Assembly: GCA_020635875.1 (NCBI GenBank)
Contig: JACJYY010000005.1
Span: 248,001 to 312,000, forward strand
Source: Flavobacteriales bacterium
GTDB lineage: Bacteria; Bacteroidota; Bacteroidia; Flavobacteriales; Flavobacteriaceae
Length of the DNA stretch: 64,000 nucleotides
Direction: 5' to 3'
The position numbers and the translations under genes were made by a program. Position 1 is the stretch's first letter. The number at the start of each line of letters is the position of its first letter. The notes under the pieces are model-generated. The model was not told the origin of the DNA, searched no databases, and was given only the letters and a program-made list of their open reading frames with translations. Shown here piece after piece: positions 35,268 through 44,396 of the stretch.

Positions 35268-35939
35268 GTGAGCAAATTATATCTGGTTCCCACTCCTATT
35301 GGAAATCTCGAAGACATTACTTTAAGAGCCATTCGGATACTTAAAGAAGTGGATTTAATATTAGCGGAAGACACCCGCACAAGTGGCAAACTCCTAAAGC
35401 ACTTGGATATTCAGACCCATATGCAAAGTCACCATATGCACAATGAGCACCATTTTCTTAGCAAAATTATCGAAAGACTTCAATCAGGAACAACCATAGC
35501 ACTTATTTCAGATGCAGGCACCCCTGCCATTTCTGACCCTGGGTTTCTGCTCACTCGAGAGTGCATCAAAAACAATATCGAGGTGGAATGTCTACCTGGG
35601 CCAACCGCTTTTGTACCTGCACTGGTCAACAGTGGACTCCCTAATGACAAGTTTGTTTTTGAAGGTTTTCTCCCCATAAAAAAAGGGCGACAAACCCGAT
35701 TGCTTATATTGGCTGAAGAAACCCGTACCATGATTTTTTATGAATCTCCTCATAAAATACTTAAGACGCTAACAGACTTCAAAGAATACTTTGGCGAAGA
35801 CCGAGAAATAGCCGTCTCCAGAGAATTGACCAAGTTACATGAAGAAACCATTCGAGGAACAGTGAATACCCTATTAGAGCATTTTGAAAAAAAAGCACCA
35901 AAAGGAGAAATTGTAATCATTGTAGCCGGTAAAAAATAG
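35268..35939 (+). CDS. rsmI: 16S rRNA (cytidine(1402)-2'-O)-methyltransferase
   Basis: 223 residues, starting at a GTG (35268). The tetrapyrrole methylase fold begins SKLYLVPTPIGNLEDITLRA, then AEDTRTSGKLL, the SAM-site SDAGTPAISDPG and the GPTAFVPALVNSG and YESPHKI blocks. It 2'-O-methylates C1402 of 16S rRNA. It is somewhat short of the E. coli length (286) because the C-terminal extension is missing, as is common in this phylum. Confidence 0.95.
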   Translation: MSKLYLVPTPIGNLEDITLRAIRILKEVDLILAEDTRTSGKLLKHLDIQTHMQSHHMHNEHHFLSKIIERLQSGTTIALISDAGTPAISDPGFLLTRECIKNNIEVECLPGPTAFVPALVNSGLPNDKFVFEGFLPIKKGRQTRLLILAEETRTMIFYESPHKILKTLTDFKEYFGEDREIAVSRELTKLHEETIRGTVNTLLEHFEKKAPKGEIVIIVAGKK

Positions 35940-35947
35940 TACTTTTG
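35920..35947 (+). promoter_or_regulatory. Promoter overlapping the end of rsmI, driving rbfA
   Basis: TTG (35920-35922), 17 bases, then TACTTTTG (35940-35947). The element ends 4 bases before the first rbfA ATG, predicting an almost leaderless transcript or use of the second ATG. Confidence 0.5.
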
Positions 35948-35951
35948 CACT

Positions 35952-36347
35952 ATGGAAATGACTAACAGACAAAAGAAAATTGGAGGGTTAATACAACAAG
36001 AGATTGTGGATATTCTTCAAGGAGAAATTCGTAAAAACGGAATACCTAATTTGGTTATATCGGTATCTAGTGTATATGTTACAACGGATTTAACTATTGC
36101 GAAAGTGTACTTGAGCATTTTCCCGCCTGATCGAAAAAAAGATATTTTGGAAGCGGTTAAATCCAATCAACCACTGATTAAACACGATCTAGCACAAAGA
36201 GTAAAAAATCAATTACGCAAAGTACCTGATTTACTCTTTTATATTGATGATTCTTTAGACTATATAGAAGCCATAGATCAAGCCTTGTCTGGAGAGGATA
36301 ACCCTATTGAAAATCCAGACCTATTAGACAAACGCAAAAAATCATAA
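35952..36347 (+). CDS. rbfA: Ribosome-binding factor A
   Basis: 131 residues. The KH-like fold shows the family pattern: an N-terminal TNRQKKIGGLIQQEIVDIL, the central YVTTDLTIAKVYLSIF and the C-terminal KVPDLLFYIDDSLDYIEAIDQAL. RbfA binds immature 30S subunits and helps 16S rRNA 5'-end maturation. A second ATG at 35958 is also a possible start. The stop is one base before the GTG of the next gene, so the two are translationally close. Confidence 0.95.
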   Translation: MEMTNRQKKIGGLIQQEIVDILQGEIRKNGIPNLVISVSSVYVTTDLTIAKVYLSIFPPDRKKDILEAVKSNQPLIKHDLAQRVKNQLRKVPDLLFYIDDSLDYIEAIDQALSGEDNPIENPDLLDKRKKS

Positions 36348-36348
36348 G

Positions 36349-37545
36349 GTGAACTTTTCGTTATACATAGCGAAAAGATATTTGATTAGTAAAAGTTCCA
36401 GTAATGCAATCAACATTATTACATGGATTGCATCTATCGGAATAATCATAAGTACACTTGCTCTATTTGTTGTATTGTCAGTCTTTAGTGGCTTACGAGA
36501 GTTTAGTCTCTCGCATACCAACGAATTGCAAGCAGATTTAACTGTTTACCCTAATAAAGGTAAAATTCTCACGATTTCTGAGGAGCAATCTCAAAAGATA
36601 AAAATTATTGAAGGTGTTGAAAACCACTCTAAATTCATAGAAGAAAAAGCATTACTGTTATACAACAACAAAGAAACTATAGCAACATTAAAAGGGGTAG
36701 ATTCCAATTACACCAAAGTCATCCCCATAAAAAACAATCTTTATGTTGGAGAATGGCTTAAAACCAAATCACCACAAGTAGTCATTGGTTATGGTATTGC
36801 TCACAAATTGTCAGTAGGCCTATACGATTACTCCAATGTGTTTCAAATTTATATGCCACGAGCAGGAAAGGGAACTATTAATAACCCTGAAAAAGCCTTT
36901 ATAAAGCAAAATGTAATCCCTACTGGAATCTATTCTGTAAATGAAGACATTGATCTCAAGTATATGTATTCAACCATTGATTTGGCACAAAAAACACTTG
37001 AACTAAAAGCTAATGATTACTCTGGAATAGAAATTAAACTTTCTGAAAATGCAGACGAAGAAACAGTCCGTGAAGTGCTCCATACAATCTTTGACAATCA
37101 AATTGAAATCAAAAATAAAATTGAACTCAACGACGCACTATACAAAATGCTCAACACTGAGAATCTAGTGGTCTATTTAATTTTCACACTAGTAATGATT
37201 ATTGCTCTATTTAATCTCATAGGATCAATTATCATGATTATACTAGAAAAGAAAAATAACCTCAAGACCCTATTTAATCTTGGTGTAACCATCAAAGAGT
37301 TACGGCATATCTTTTTGTTTCAGGGTTGTTTATTGACCCTAAGCAGCAGTCTCATTGGATTATTCTTAGGTATTATTGTTGTCCTACTGCAACAACAATT
37401 TGCTTTGATAAAAATTACCTCTACATTAGCTTATCCAGTCCAGTTTGAACTAAAAAACATCATGATAGTACTCCTTACCATTGGTATTTTAGGCTATTTA
37501 GCCTCATATATTTCCTCAAGAGTGGTAAAAGAAAAAACGTTGTAA
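36349..37545 (+). CDS. FtsX/LolE-like ABC transporter permease
   Basis: 398 residues, starting at a GTG (36349) one base after the rbfA stop. A first membrane helix (about 24-46) precedes a large periplasmic MacB-type domain (about 50-265), then three helices in the FtsX domain (about 270-395). N-terminal FSLYIAKRYLISKSSSNAINIITWIA is typical of the LolC/LolE-like permeases of Bacteroidota. A partner ATPase is not adjacent, so the substrate (possibly lipoproteins) is not shown. Confidence 0.88.
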   Translation: MNFSLYIAKRYLISKSSSNAINIITWIASIGIIISTLALFVVLSVFSGLREFSLSHTNELQADLTVYPNKGKILTISEEQSQKIKIIEGVENHSKFIEEKALLLYNNKETIATLKGVDSNYTKVIPIKNNLYVGEWLKTKSPQVVIGYGIAHKLSVGLYDYSNVFQIYMPRAGKGTINNPEKAFIKQNVIPTGIYSVNEDIDLKYMYSTIDLAQKTLELKANDYSGIEIKLSENADEETVREVLHTIFDNQIEIKNKIELNDALYKMLNTENLVVYLIFTLVMIIALFNLIGSIIMIILEKKNNLKTLFNLGVTIKELRHIFLFQGCLLTLSSSLIGLFLGIIVVLLQQQFALIKITSTLAYPVQFELKNIMIVLLTIGILGYLASYISSRVVKEKTL

Positions 37546-37550
37546 AAACA

Positions 37551-37593
37551 AAGAGAGGCGCAAAACTTATCACTAAGTAATACTACCTCTCTT
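37551..37593. terminator. Weak candidate terminator between convergent genes
   Basis: AAGAGAGG (37551-37558) pairs with CCTCTCTT (37586-37593), enclosing an inner ACTTA/TAAGT stem. It lies between the convergent permease and 598-residue protein genes. No clear T run. Confidence 0.4.
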
Positions 37594-37617
37594 CTAACAA
37601 AACAAACTACTCTATCT

Positions 37618-39414
37618 TTACGCCAATGCTGGATTGACATTTAGTTGTTTAAGCTGTGCTTCTAATTCTTTGAATTGATTCAAAATCGTTGTTCTGTGAT
37701 TCAATGACTCTTTGGTCATTTTTGGCACCAACTCTTTATAATATTCAATTCCTTCTAATAATTGATTCTTGAAACTCTCTAAATATTTTTCTTTTTTGGC
37801 CGTCAAATCCTTCATACTTTGAGCAATATCATTTTTGAGATATTCCACATAAAGGTTCAATTCATTGACAAACACATGTGATCTATTTTTACTCTGAATA
37901 AGATTCACTTTACCATAAATATGATCCACTATTTCCTCTAAAAATAACAACTTAGAGAAATAAGCAATATTAGGCCCTGGGCAAATAGATACTGCTGTCT
38001 TTTTATCTTTTCTGTCTATACCCTGCTTGATATATGATGACGTTGTCAAACCTACGCATAGACATATTTTATCAGTGATATTTTTGTAGGCCGCATCGTG
38101 CTCCTCTGGTGGCAAGGCTTTTTCATCAAGCTCTTTCAACTTAAGATGTTGATACTGTCTAGAAGCTGTACAAATTGGTTCCTCTGTAAACTCTGTGTTA
38201 GAAATCAAAAACTTCTTTTTACATGGACTACCAGGATTTCCTTTAGCTATCCTTTCCAGACGTTGTTCTTCTATCGCACTTTTCTTGAAGTTACTAAACG
38301 GAACTCCTAAAGGAGACGAATTACTGATATAAAAATCTGACTTTTCTGCTCCTAACAACCTTTGTAAAGTATCATCATCTACACTTGTCGCCTCTGGCAC
38401 CAATAAGAATGGACTTCCCCAACCCGTAGCCGCTAAATCGTAGTACTCCCGTAAGAAAGAATCTTCTTTGTGTGTACCAATACCTCCTTGAGCAGTCACA
38501 CTCATAGTCGGAGGGGTATCAAGATGAACACCTTTTTCTTCTAATGCTTTTTGATAAATCTCGAAAACCGTTTCAATGATTTCTTGTCGTTTGGATTTAA
38601 ACTCCTGTAATATAGGCCCTATGAGTAAACCATTGGTAGCAAAAGCGTGCCCACCACAATTCAGTCCAGATTCTACTCTGTATTCAGAAACCCACAAGCC
38701 TTTTTTAGCTAAAAATTTACCCTGAATAACAGCCGATCTATAATCACTTACTTTAAGAACAATCTTCTTTTTGATATGACCCCTTTCATCCGCATAAAAA
38801 TCCTGAAATTCTTCCAAGTAACTATATAATCGAGGGTTCATCCCTGCCGACAAAATTATTGATGACTCTAATTTACTTTTGGCAAAACCACGCAAAGAAC
38901 ACAAAGCATCCGAAGAAACTGCGTCTATTATCTCCCCATCTGCATTGAGGTTATTCTTATCCACCTTCGACATGATATTGACGTCAATACTACCCGGCTT
39001 CATCAAAAGACGAATTTTTTTCTCTAATGTTTCTTTTACCAACTTATTGCCCGTATCTAACATATCCAGGTACAGTCTCTTCACTTCATTGGTATCTGGC
39101 AACAGATTAAAATAACGGGTAATGTCAGAAGTTGGTGTAAACGGTTCGTTTCTTAATTTTTCGAACTGTTCGGCAACCACCTCATGCATCAAATTGCAAT
39201 AGGCTGTGATTCTTCGAGCACGGCTATCTTCTTCTTTATCTTCAATAGGTGTATAGGGCTTATTGAATTCTTCGGCATAGTACTTTCGCATGTCTTCAAC
39301 CATAAAGTCATCAACGATTGAAGCGACAGAAGATATACCATATTTTGCCACCTTAAACGGTGTTCCTACCGAATAAGCTAATCCCAAAACAGGAATATGA
39401 AATGTATGCATCAT
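37618..39414 (-). CDS. Conserved unknown, possible nitronate monooxygenase-like flavoprotein with Cys-rich C-terminal part
   Basis: 598 residues, no signal peptide. The start (FHIPVLGLAYSVGTPFKVAKYG) and blocks SGLNCGGHAF (249-258), TAQGGIGTHKEDSF (307-320) and TGWGSPFLLVPEA (330-342) look like the phosphate-binding strands of an FMN-binding TIM barrel of the nitronate monooxygenase/IMPDH kind. Cysteines at 253, 398, 415, 451, 453 and 478 cluster mainly beyond the barrel (SPCKKK, EPICTAS, ICLCVG, SICPGPN) and could hold an iron-sulfur cluster or other metal. A coiled-coil-like tail covers about 525-595. Family and function are inference. It follows bshC on the same strand after about 92 bases. 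Confidence 0.6.
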   Translation of the reverse strand: MMHTFHIPVLGLAYSVGTPFKVAKYGISSVASIVDDFMVEDMRKYYAEEFNKPYTPIEDKEEDSRARRITAYCNLMHEVVAEQFEKLRNEPFTPTSDITRYFNLLPDTNEVKRLYLDMLDTGNKLVKETLEKKIRLLMKPGSIDVNIMSKVDKNNLNADGEIIDAVSSDALCSLRGFAKSKLESSIILSAGMNPRLYSYLEEFQDFYADERGHIKKKIVLKVSDYRSAVIQGKFLAKKGLWVSEYRVESGLNCGGHAFATNGLLIGPILQEFKSKRQEIIETVFEIYQKALEEKGVHLDTPPTMSVTAQGGIGTHKEDSFLREYYDLAATGWGSPFLLVPEATSVDDDTLQRLLGAEKSDFYISNSSPLGVPFSNFKKSAIEEQRLERIAKGNPGSPCKKKFLISNTEFTEEPICTASRQYQHLKLKELDEKALPPEEHDAAYKNITDKICLCVGLTTSSYIKQGIDRKDKKTAVSICPGPNIAYFSKLLFLEEIVDHIYGKVNLIQSKNRSHVFVNELNLYVEYLKNDIAQSMKDLTAKKEKYLESFKNQLLEGIEYYKELVPKMTKESLNHRTTILNQFKELEAQLKQLNVNPALA

Positions 39415-39506
39415 TGTTTAAGTAATTTGTTTGTGGTACAAAGGAAGAGTAACAAATCACAATAAAACATGATAAAAATCATACTTTAATAACCCATTGA
39501 TAAAAT

Positions 39507-41093
39507 TTACAAAACAATAATTTTAAATTGATTTTCTAAGGGATTAAAATTCAAATACAATTGATCAAAAAAAGCATCTCCATACTCTAGATAAAATTCA
39601 GAAAAGTTAAGCTGTCGCTCTTGTAAACCACCTTTAGGGAATACTTGTTCCTGAACAGAAAGTGCTTTATTGATATAATCGCTGTATTTTATTTTTTGGG
39701 CTTTCAAAAAACGTTTTTCTAAGTTATCCAAACCATTCAATTGTTTTTTGCGTTGAGCAGCAACAGCACCATCAAAGGAAGGATCCGTTTGTTTCACTAA
39801 TTTTTCAAGTTCATTAAACTGTTTTGTGACAAGTGCCTTGTATGAGCTAAAATCAATTGGAATTTCAGAATACTTTTTGGCAAGAGCCTCCTCAAAGCCT
39901 TCTCTTTTTAGAAACAAATCCTTAACTAAAATGCCCTGCTTCTCCAATTTTTCTTTTTGCTTTCGCGAAAGCACCACAGCAGAATCTCTAAGCACTAACA
40001 TCGGAAAAGTCACATTTGAGGCATCAAAATACTGTTTTAACTCTAACCAATAGGCGATCTCTCCACCTCCTCCGATATAGGCAAGATTGGGCAATACTGT
40101 CTCCTGATACAACGGACGCATGACTACATTAGGACTGAATAATTCGGGTTGGCTTTGCGCCAAAGAGAGTATCTCCTCTCTAGTAAATTCGAGGGAAGTA
40201 TTGTTGACTTTGTATTTTTCGTTGTCCAAAACGATACGTTCTCTTACACCATCACCTAAATAGAATAAATTTATCACACGGGGATTAACCTGAACTTTAT
40301 ATTCAAAATTTTCAAGTGTTTTTAATATATTCTTACAAGCCAATTGATTACTTAGCTCATTCACAATACCATCAGTAAACAAAGACTTCAATTGTTTGTC
40401 ATCTCCGTCAATGATGACCAAACCTTTCTCCCCAAACAATTCATTAACTATATACTGTGTAGCTTTCGCCAAATTTTGATTCCCCAAATACGCTTGGCGG
40501 AATAGTTCCTTCAAGTCATTCGCATTTTTCGAATCACCCATTACCGCAGCAAAATATTTATACACACTATTCAACGATTTTGTGTCCATTCTACCCACGG
40601 CACCTTTTTGAGATTGCTCCCAAGCAATACTTTGACCTTTTGTTTTAAAAGTGCTGATTTCTTCAAAATCATGATCTTCGGACGCCATCCAAAAAACTGG
40701 CACAAAATTCTTATTCGGGTATTTAACTTTTAAATCCTCACACAAGCGTATCACAGAAATTATTTTGTAGATAAAATAGAGAGACCCTGTAAATAAACTT
40801 AATTGATGACCCGTAACTACCGTAAATGTGTTTGCTTGTGATAAACGTTCAATATTTTGAATAGTATTTGAACTTATTCCAATTTGATTGTTTTGCCTCT
40901 TTAGAACCTCTAACAAAACCTGACGCTGATCCATGGAAAAGTTTTGAGCCTTTTCCTCCATTTGCCCCTCAAAATTATCAATACTAGGAAATCGATTATA
41001 GAGATGGATTGTCTCGCTCTTCTGACCTAAATAATCAACTATTAACGTAGAAAAGTAACCTGAATCCTTATATGTAATCTTCTCTTGAGGCAT
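39507..41093 (-). CDS. bshC: Bacillithiol biosynthesis cysteine-adding enzyme
   Basis: 528 residues, normal BshC length. Hallmarks are TVVTGHQLSLFTGSLYFIYKIISVIRL near residues 100-126, the VFWMASEDHDFEEI block, and PLYQETVLPNLAYIGGGGEIAYWLELK. A coiled-coil region (about 400-470) is also usual. BshC joins cysteine to GlcN-malate in the last step of bacillithiol synthesis. A bacilliredoxin gene at 8982-9392 shows the cell also uses this thiol. Confidence 0.95.
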   Translation of the reverse strand: MPQEKITYKDSGYFSTLIVDYLGQKSETIHLYNRFPSIDNFEGQMEEKAQNFSMDQRQVLLEVLKRQNNQIGISSNTIQNIERLSQANTFTVVTGHQLSLFTGSLYFIYKIISVIRLCEDLKVKYPNKNFVPVFWMASEDHDFEEISTFKTKGQSIAWEQSQKGAVGRMDTKSLNSVYKYFAAVMGDSKNANDLKELFRQAYLGNQNLAKATQYIVNELFGEKGLVIIDGDDKQLKSLFTDGIVNELSNQLACKNILKTLENFEYKVQVNPRVINLFYLGDGVRERIVLDNEKYKVNNTSLEFTREEILSLAQSQPELFSPNVVMRPLYQETVLPNLAYIGGGGEIAYWLELKQYFDASNVTFPMLVLRDSAVVLSRKQKEKLEKQGILVKDLFLKREGFEEALAKKYSEIPIDFSSYKALVTKQFNELEKLVKQTDPSFDGAVAAQRKKQLNGLDNLEKRFLKAQKIKYSDYINKALSVQEQVFPKGGLQERQLNFSEFYLEYGDAFFDQLYLNFNPLENQFKIIVL

Positions 41094-41198
41094 TTTTTGA
41101 ACTAATAAGGGTAAAAATACACATAAAAGACAAACGTATTAAGAAAGATATTGTATCTTGCTATCCTTTTATAACTCAAACTTATTTAATATTTTATT

Positions 41199-42659
41199 AT
41201 GAAAAAAATTGTTTTATATTCAATTGGAATAGCACAAATAGCGATGTTATCTTCATGTAGTAAAGATGATGGAGTACCTCTTATTGCACCAGCAGATCAA
41301 CAAATTCAAGCACTAATTAATGCCCCATATTCTACACTAACTCCTTCAGAACAAAAAGTTAAGATGGAATCAGAAGCTAATGCTTTTGTTACCGACATGG
41401 AAGACATGAAAACTTCTACTTCAATAGATGCATTAGAGAATTTAGAGAATTTATTATCCTCAAGCGCCAACAGACCCTCTCCAATTGTTGTAAACCGTTC
41501 AAGCGAATCAGGTGATGAGATGGGTAACCCACTAGTAAATAATGGGATCAGAGATCTATTGTCGTATGGTGGTTTCTATGGTATCTATACTTGGGATTCT
41601 TCTAAAGCTGATTGGAAAAAGACAGATTCAGATTCTGAATTAAAATTAGTTTTCCCATCTACTTCAAACAAAACTAGCAACGATGCGGAAATTTCCATTA
41701 GTGCTGTGGCTTCTGGCAAAAAAGTCGATATCGTTGATACAGAAGGAACATCACGTGTTCAATACAACTATCAGACAAATATGTATGAGCATATTCAAAC
41801 CGAGGAAGTTCTTGATGAAATTTATCTTCCTGCTTCTACTAAAGCAACATTAAGTATAAATGGAGCCGTTGTTTCATCGTTTGAAACAGCCACAACTTAT
41901 ACCGACGGCAAACACCCAGATCCTAAAACTGCTATGATTAAGATTATGTTTGATAATGGGTATGTTTGGGAAATGTCAGGAGCTCAAGGAGCTGTGAATA
42001 CCGTAAAAACGTCAATCACCAAAAACGGGAAAAATTTAATCGGTTTTTCATTGGACTCAACAGCTAACATCGATAAATTAATTGAAGAGGAAGTTGACAA
42101 TTCTAACGATTACATTGGAACAGCTAATGTGGTGTATACTCTAGGGGAAAACTTCGCAATTATTGGAAAGATCGACCTAAAACAACAAGCCAAAGAACTC
42201 AACGAATTAGAGAATTCTTTAGATGACCCACATAAAGTGGAATATTCTAATGGTGTGTACATCTCTTCTTATAATAAAAAAGATTATTATACTCGTTTGA
42301 ATGCATACAACAAGGGATACGCTGAAGGTTCTGTGGTAATTCAAAACAAATACGTTAAGTTTTATTTGGTATCAAAAAAGGAAGGAACCAAAATTGCTGA
42401 AGTTATCATGCGTGCAGAAAAGTCTGAAGACAGACCTTATTATTCCTACACATGGACAGAAAACGCCGCTTATCCAAATGGCGGATATTGGATGTTTTCT
42501 TACACTAATAACGGTGGAGAATTCGAACAACGTTACGAGGAAGTTGCGTATTTAAAATTCAACGATAACACAGAAGTTGAAATGGATGTATATTTCTCGA
42601 GCGGATTTGATAATTTCAAGAATAAAGCAGAGGATTTTTCAAATTCATTTGAAGATTAA
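41199..42659 (+). CDS. Predicted lipoprotein of unknown function
   Basis: 486 residues. Signal peptide ends in a lipobox (AMLSSC, C20) followed by SKDD, whose acidic residues fit a surface-exposed flavobacterial lipoprotein. The body is beta-rich with many Asn, Ser, Thr and Tyr; no domain was recognised. Its stop lies one base before the target duplication of the adjacent insertion sequence, so the element landed just after the gene without breaking it. Confidence 0.8.
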   Translation: MKKIVLYSIGIAQIAMLSSCSKDDGVPLIAPADQQIQALINAPYSTLTPSEQKVKMESEANAFVTDMEDMKTSTSIDALENLENLLSSSANRPSPIVVNRSSESGDEMGNPLVNNGIRDLLSYGGFYGIYTWDSSKADWKKTDSDSELKLVFPSTSNKTSNDAEISISAVASGKKVDIVDTEGTSRVQYNYQTNMYEHIQTEEVLDEIYLPASTKATLSINGAVVSSFETATTYTDGKHPDPKTAMIKIMFDNGYVWEMSGAQGAVNTVKTSITKNGKNLIGFSLDSTANIDKLIEEEVDNSNDYIGTANVVYTLGENFAIIGKIDLKQQAKELNELENSLDDPHKVEYSNGVYISSYNKKDYYTRLNAYNKGYAEGSVVIQNKYVKFYLVSKKEGTKIAEVIMRAEKSEDRPYYSYTWTENAAYPNGGYWMFSYTNNGGEFEQRYEEVAYLKFNDNTEVEMDVYFSSGFDNFKNKAEDFSNSFED

Positions 42660-42660
42660 T

Positions 42661-42666
42661 TCTTAA
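42661..42666. repeat. Left target-site duplication of the insertion sequence
   Basis: TCTTAA directly abuts the left inverted end (42667) and recurs as TCTTAA at 44343-44348 right after the other end. A 6-bp duplication of this kind marks transposition. Confidence 0.85.
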
Positions 42667-42709
42667 GGCACATTCAGAAGTACGCTCACTTTTTTAAAAA
42701 TACAGATAT

Positions 42710-42750
42710 AAAAACCGATTTTGATTTTTTCAAAGTCGGTTTTTGTTTTT
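42710..42750. terminator. Terminator inside the insertion sequence
   Basis: A stem of about 14 bp (one G-T pair) from AAAACCGATTTTGA to TCAAAGTCGGTTTT, with T-rich stretches on both sides. It would end the transposase message and block read-through from the 41199 gene. Confidence 0.75.
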
Positions 42751-42830
42751 TTGTTACTATTTTTTGTTAGAAAATGTCGTTTTGAGTAACAACAACACAC
42801 ACCTATCCCAACGAAGTTAGTTTTCGGTTT

Positions 42831-44224
42831 TTAAGCAGCTGAATTTTCAGATTGAGCAATGTAAATTCTTCGTCCGATTTCTAGGGCATTTGCCGTATGG
42901 ACGCCGAAGAATATCCATAAAACTTCGCTCTTCTTGGTTCTGGCTTTGATTTTTCTCAAGTTGTAATGTTCTTTTTCATTGCCAAAGCTACCTTCAAGCC
43001 TTGTGGCTCTTTCTTTTTTTATGGCAGAAGCCAATATTTTACGTTGCTCCTCATGTTTCCCAGCTTTTCCTTTACGTACGAAGTCGGTATGAATCTGATT
43101 TGAAGAAGTAAATGTTCTGTTTTTGTTGGTGGCATAGATAGCATCGGCTCCTACTATTTTAATTTTTGTTTTAGTAAGCCATTGCGCAAAATGAACGCTA
43201 TTTATCAGCCTAGTTCCTTCGTTAAAAGCCCTGTATTCAAGGTGTTCAATAAAATTAATTCCGTCTATTTGAATCTTGTTTACTTTGGCTCCAAACTCTA
43301 CCTGTTTAACTTCTTTACCACGAACAATAGGACGGACATAGCTTTTATGGATGCTTACAATTCTGTCCTGAACCGACTTACCTGTTTCAAAGATGGTTCG
43401 CTGTTGTTTGTATACTTTTGCTATAACCGCTCTTTGGGTTTTGTATTTTTGGGTAGCTTCAAAGGGATGAAGATTTTCTATTTTGGAGAGTTCACCATTG
43501 AGTTTGTATAAAAGTTTCAATAATCCACGGGTTACTTTGTTACGGTGTTTGGATAGCTTTTTTCGTTTTCTAGAATAACTATTGTATCGCTCAGACCAGT
43601 CCAAGAATTTGGTTCTAGGTAATTTGATTTTAAAGATTCTGCATAAATCAACCATTTGACTATAGCACCACTTCACGCACTCCCAAAGTAGTTTTTGATT
43701 GGTCGGATAACGCAAGTCGCTTTCATAGCAAGTCGCATCGGCAAGTACTTTGTCAAGATTTCCCATGTAAGGTAGCCAATTTGCTGCTAATACTTTTTGC
43801 GCTTGACTAAGCGGTAATTTTTCAGATAATTCCATGCGGATTTGACTGACTATTTTGGAGTTAATCAGCGGTTTTTCAATAGGAATTACAATATCACAAA
43901 AGAATTGCATATAAACATTACCGTTGAGCATCTCAATGAGCATCTGATCGGAACATCCATAATAATTCTTGAGCATCATCAGGGCTATTTTACCCCGCGG
44001 ACTAAAAATACTTTTTGGTCCCTTGGTATACTCTTTTATCTTAAAAGACTTTGACAGCTCGGAAAAAGGTGTAGAAAGGTAAATTTTCCCTAAATCAGTC
44101 TTTAAAAATTGCGCATAAAAAGCATCAAAATTTTCGTTAAATGTAAAAAAAGGAATTTCGTGTTGACCCGAGGCTTTAGCCGAACAGACGAAGTAAATTC
44201 GCTTAAACGTACTATTTTTGGCAT
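42831..44224 (-). CDS. IS transposase, probably expressed through a -1 frameshift
   Basis: From the first ATG in its own frame (43979) the protein is only 382 residues (MMLKNYYGCSDQML), yet the frame is open with family-like sequence upstream (TFNENFDAFYAQFLK, SPRGKIALMMLKNYYG) and no ATG. A second frame starts with an ATG at 44224 (MPKIVRLSEFTSSVRLKPRV) and meets the main frame at a run of seven T on the coding strand (44145-44151). A -1 shift at T_TTT_TTA (44150-44144) joins them into 464 residues. Catalytic acids: D in DATCYESD, D in VGADAIYATN, E in EGSFGNEKEHYNLRK. A simple indel mutation or an unusual start codon is the alternative. Confidence 0.8.
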
Positions 44225-44232
44225 TGGTATTT

Positions 44233-44287
44233 AAAAGTAAACCCCGTTTTTAACTCATTTTGAGCAATTTCGGGGTTTGTTACTTTT
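44233..44287. repeat. Two-tier hairpin at the IS right end, upstream of the transposase
   Basis: AAAAGTAAACCCCG (44233-44246) pairs with the inverse at 44271-44287 with a 3-base bulge; the loop holds a second stem CTCA/TGAG (44254-44257 with 44261-44264). Such structures in insertion sequences can block read-through transcription from outside. It also overlaps the likely transposase promoter. Confidence 0.6.
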
Positions 44288-44342
44288 AAAAATAGCACTT
44301 ATTCTGCTGATATACAAGTGTTTATTGATTTGCGAATGTGCC

Positions 44343-44348
44343 TCTTAA
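44343..44348. repeat. Right target-site duplication of the insertion sequence
   Basis: TCTTAA, the second copy of the 6-bp duplication found at 42661-42666. Confidence 0.85.
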
Positions 44349-44358
44349 AGTATACCTT

Positions 44359-44396
44359 AAAATAGGCGTGTCTAAATATTTAGACACGCCTATTTT
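44359..44396. terminator. 38-base perfect palindromic terminator at the end of the DUF4249 gene
   Basis: Arms 44359-44377 and 44378-44396 are exact inverses with T/A ends, overlapping the last codons and TAG stop (44390) of the DUF4249 gene. Before the IS insertion it could have served the 41199 gene as well. Confidence 0.8.

Larger units (their letters stand above)
42667..44342 (-). mobile_element. Complete insertion sequence, 1,676 bp, IS5/IS1182-like
   Basis: Both ends can be read: GGCACATTC at 42667-42675 and its exact inverse GAATGTGCC at 44334-44342, with weaker agreement (AA, T) a few bases further in. TCTTAA flanks on each side form a 6-bp target duplication. Inside are one DDE transposase, a terminator hairpin at 42710-42750 downstream of it and a hairpin at 44233-44287 upstream. 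Without the element the site would read as one short gap between the 41199 lipoprotein gene and the terminator of the DUF4249 gene. Family assignment is from transposase motifs only. Confidence 0.88.

Noticed and set aside
37551..37593. Riboswitch or structured RNA between convergent genes at 37.55 kb
   Set aside because: The pairing is short and lies between two gene ends, so a weak terminator is the simpler reading.
42757..44220. ACTATTTTT copies as alternative ends of the insertion sequence
   Set aside because: They are direct, not inverted, and have no flanking duplication; the GGCACATTC ends with TCTTAA flanks are far better.
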